NCBI GenBank assembly: GCA_002069765.1
Contig: MWBZ01000008.1
Coordinates: forward strand, 1 to 64,000
DNA from: a bacterium ADurb.Bin243
GTDB taxonomy: Bacteria > Muiribacteriota > UBA9980
Direction: 5' to 3'
DNA: 64,000 nt
Shown here: piece by piece, positions 63,551 to 64,000 of the stretch
Position numbering within the stretch: the first letter of the stretch is position 1
Layout: each line of letters starts with the position of its first letter
Made by a program: the position numbers and the translations under genes
The notes under the pieces: generated by a model
Told to the model about the DNA's origin: nothing
Databases searched by the model: none
What the model saw: the letters and a program-made list of their open reading frames with translations, nothing else

Positions 63551-64000
63551 TTACAGTGAAAAGTAATTTTGAAGATATGTGACCAGATTTACCCCGGCGC
63601 GGGCGATGCCGAGTTTTTTCCTGATATTGTTGCGGTGCGTTTCAGCGGTTCTGAGCGATATTTTGAGCATTTCAGAAATTTCCTTGCTGTTCATGCCGTT
63701 TTTGATCATATTGCATATTCTGATCTCTTTAGGGGTGAGTTTCAGCGATTTAACGGAGATCCTGCTTCCGAAGGCGGAAGTCAGATCGCCTACATTCTTT
63801 TTAATGAGTTCGATGTTGTTTTTCTCGCGGCCGTTCGAAGCGGAAGCCAGATCGTTCAATATCGGCAGCAGAACGTTTTCGACGTTCAGCATAACGTTGT
63901 CCTGAACTTCTTTCTTTTCGAGTTCGATCCTTCCGAGGACCTCTTTCAAGGCGATATTTTTGCGCTCCAGCTCGAGGTTCTGCTCTATAAGTTTTTTCCG
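63551..64000 (-). CDS. LuxR-type transcription regulator, 3' part
   Basis: The frame is open to the right edge of the window, so the N-terminal part is missing. The visible 149 residues start with RKKLIEQNLELERKNIALKEV, a charged helix, continue with a helical linker of the kind found between a PAS sensor domain and the output domain (DNVMLNVENVLLPILNDL), and end in a LuxR helix-turn-helix (about the last 60 residues: LTPKEIRICNMIKNGMNSKE, ISLRTAETHRNNIRKKLG). Such PAS-LuxR proteins sense a small signal and bind DNA. It lies just upstream of the outer-membrane gene and the ATACGTAT sites, so it may control them. The PAS part itself lies outside the window. Confidence 0.88.
   Translation of the reverse strand, partial: RKKLIEQNLELERKNIALKEVLGRIELEKKEVQDNVMLNVENVLLPILNDLASASNGREKNNIELIKKNVGDLTSAFGSRISVKSLKLTPKEIRICNMIKNGMNSKEISEMLKISLRTAETHRNNIRKKLGIARAGVNLVTYLQNYFSL

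Overview
The window comes from a bacterium with an outer membrane: it has a TonB-dependent receptor, many signal-peptide proteins and a barrel-like protein. A stand-alone flavodiiron protein points to an anaerobic or microaerobic life. Codon use is moderate in GC with many GCC/GGC codons. Almost every promoter I could find is a plain sigma-70 type (TTGACA, 17 bases, TATAAT). I cannot fix the phylum from the sequence; the mix of very large secreted proteins, repeated paralogues and hybrid kinases resembles uncultured Gram-negative-type lineages, but that is a guess. I saw no rRNA, tRNA, CRISPR array, insertion sequence or phage.

Layout. 1-2.4 kb: the 3' end of a huge repetitive adhesin-like gene. 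2.6-5.4 kb: a small exported protein, a DUF2442 gene with the wreck of its usual DUF4160 partner, and a 5'-nucleotidase. 5.5-15.2 kb: three tandem minus-strand paralogues of very large secreted proteins that share a two-copy N-terminal module (called the GFN module here) and an unassigned middle domain; the third copy is frameshifted. 15.4-19.8 kb: an MFS drug exporter, a cation/proton antiporter and an exported protein built of 29-residue helical repeats. 19.9-25.0 kb: one minus-strand operon made of a GFN-module metalloprotease, two GTPases with DUF697-like tails and a P-loop-less GTPase-like membrane protein. 25.1-26.7 kb: a membrane-anchored zincin and a LolA-like protein.

26.9-34.5 kb: an operon of three DUF3857/transglutaminase-like exported proteins, the third without its catalytic residues, followed by a flippase-like membrane protein. 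34.6-41.5 kb: a secreted CxxC protein, a STAS protein, a TonB receptor, an exported YCII protein, a flavodiiron protein and an ankyrin protein. 41.6-47.3 kb: an AarF/UbiB kinase, a membrane protein with a pseudopilin tail, MmcQ/YjbR, a macrodomain protein, alkaline phosphatase and a small exported protein. 47.4-55.3 kb: three class C beta-lactamase-like serine hydrolases (one with an in-frame TGA), an AT-rich multi-membrane protein and a DUF188 protein. 55.3-60.9 kb: an adenylate cyclase, a hybrid histidine kinase and a dual-specificity phosphatase, tightly packed. 61.2-64.0 kb: an ammonium transporter, an outer-membrane-like protein and the 3' part of a LuxR-type regulator.

How they fit together. 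Much of the window serves the cell envelope: large surface proteins, exported proteases and hydrolases, phosphate release by 5'-nucleotidase and alkaline phosphatase, and TonB uptake. Three of the four GFN genes share a GTTAAA-type motif directly upstream of the -35 box, so they may be co-regulated. The most promising undescribed units are the GFN protease/GTPase operon and the triple DUF3857-flippase operon.
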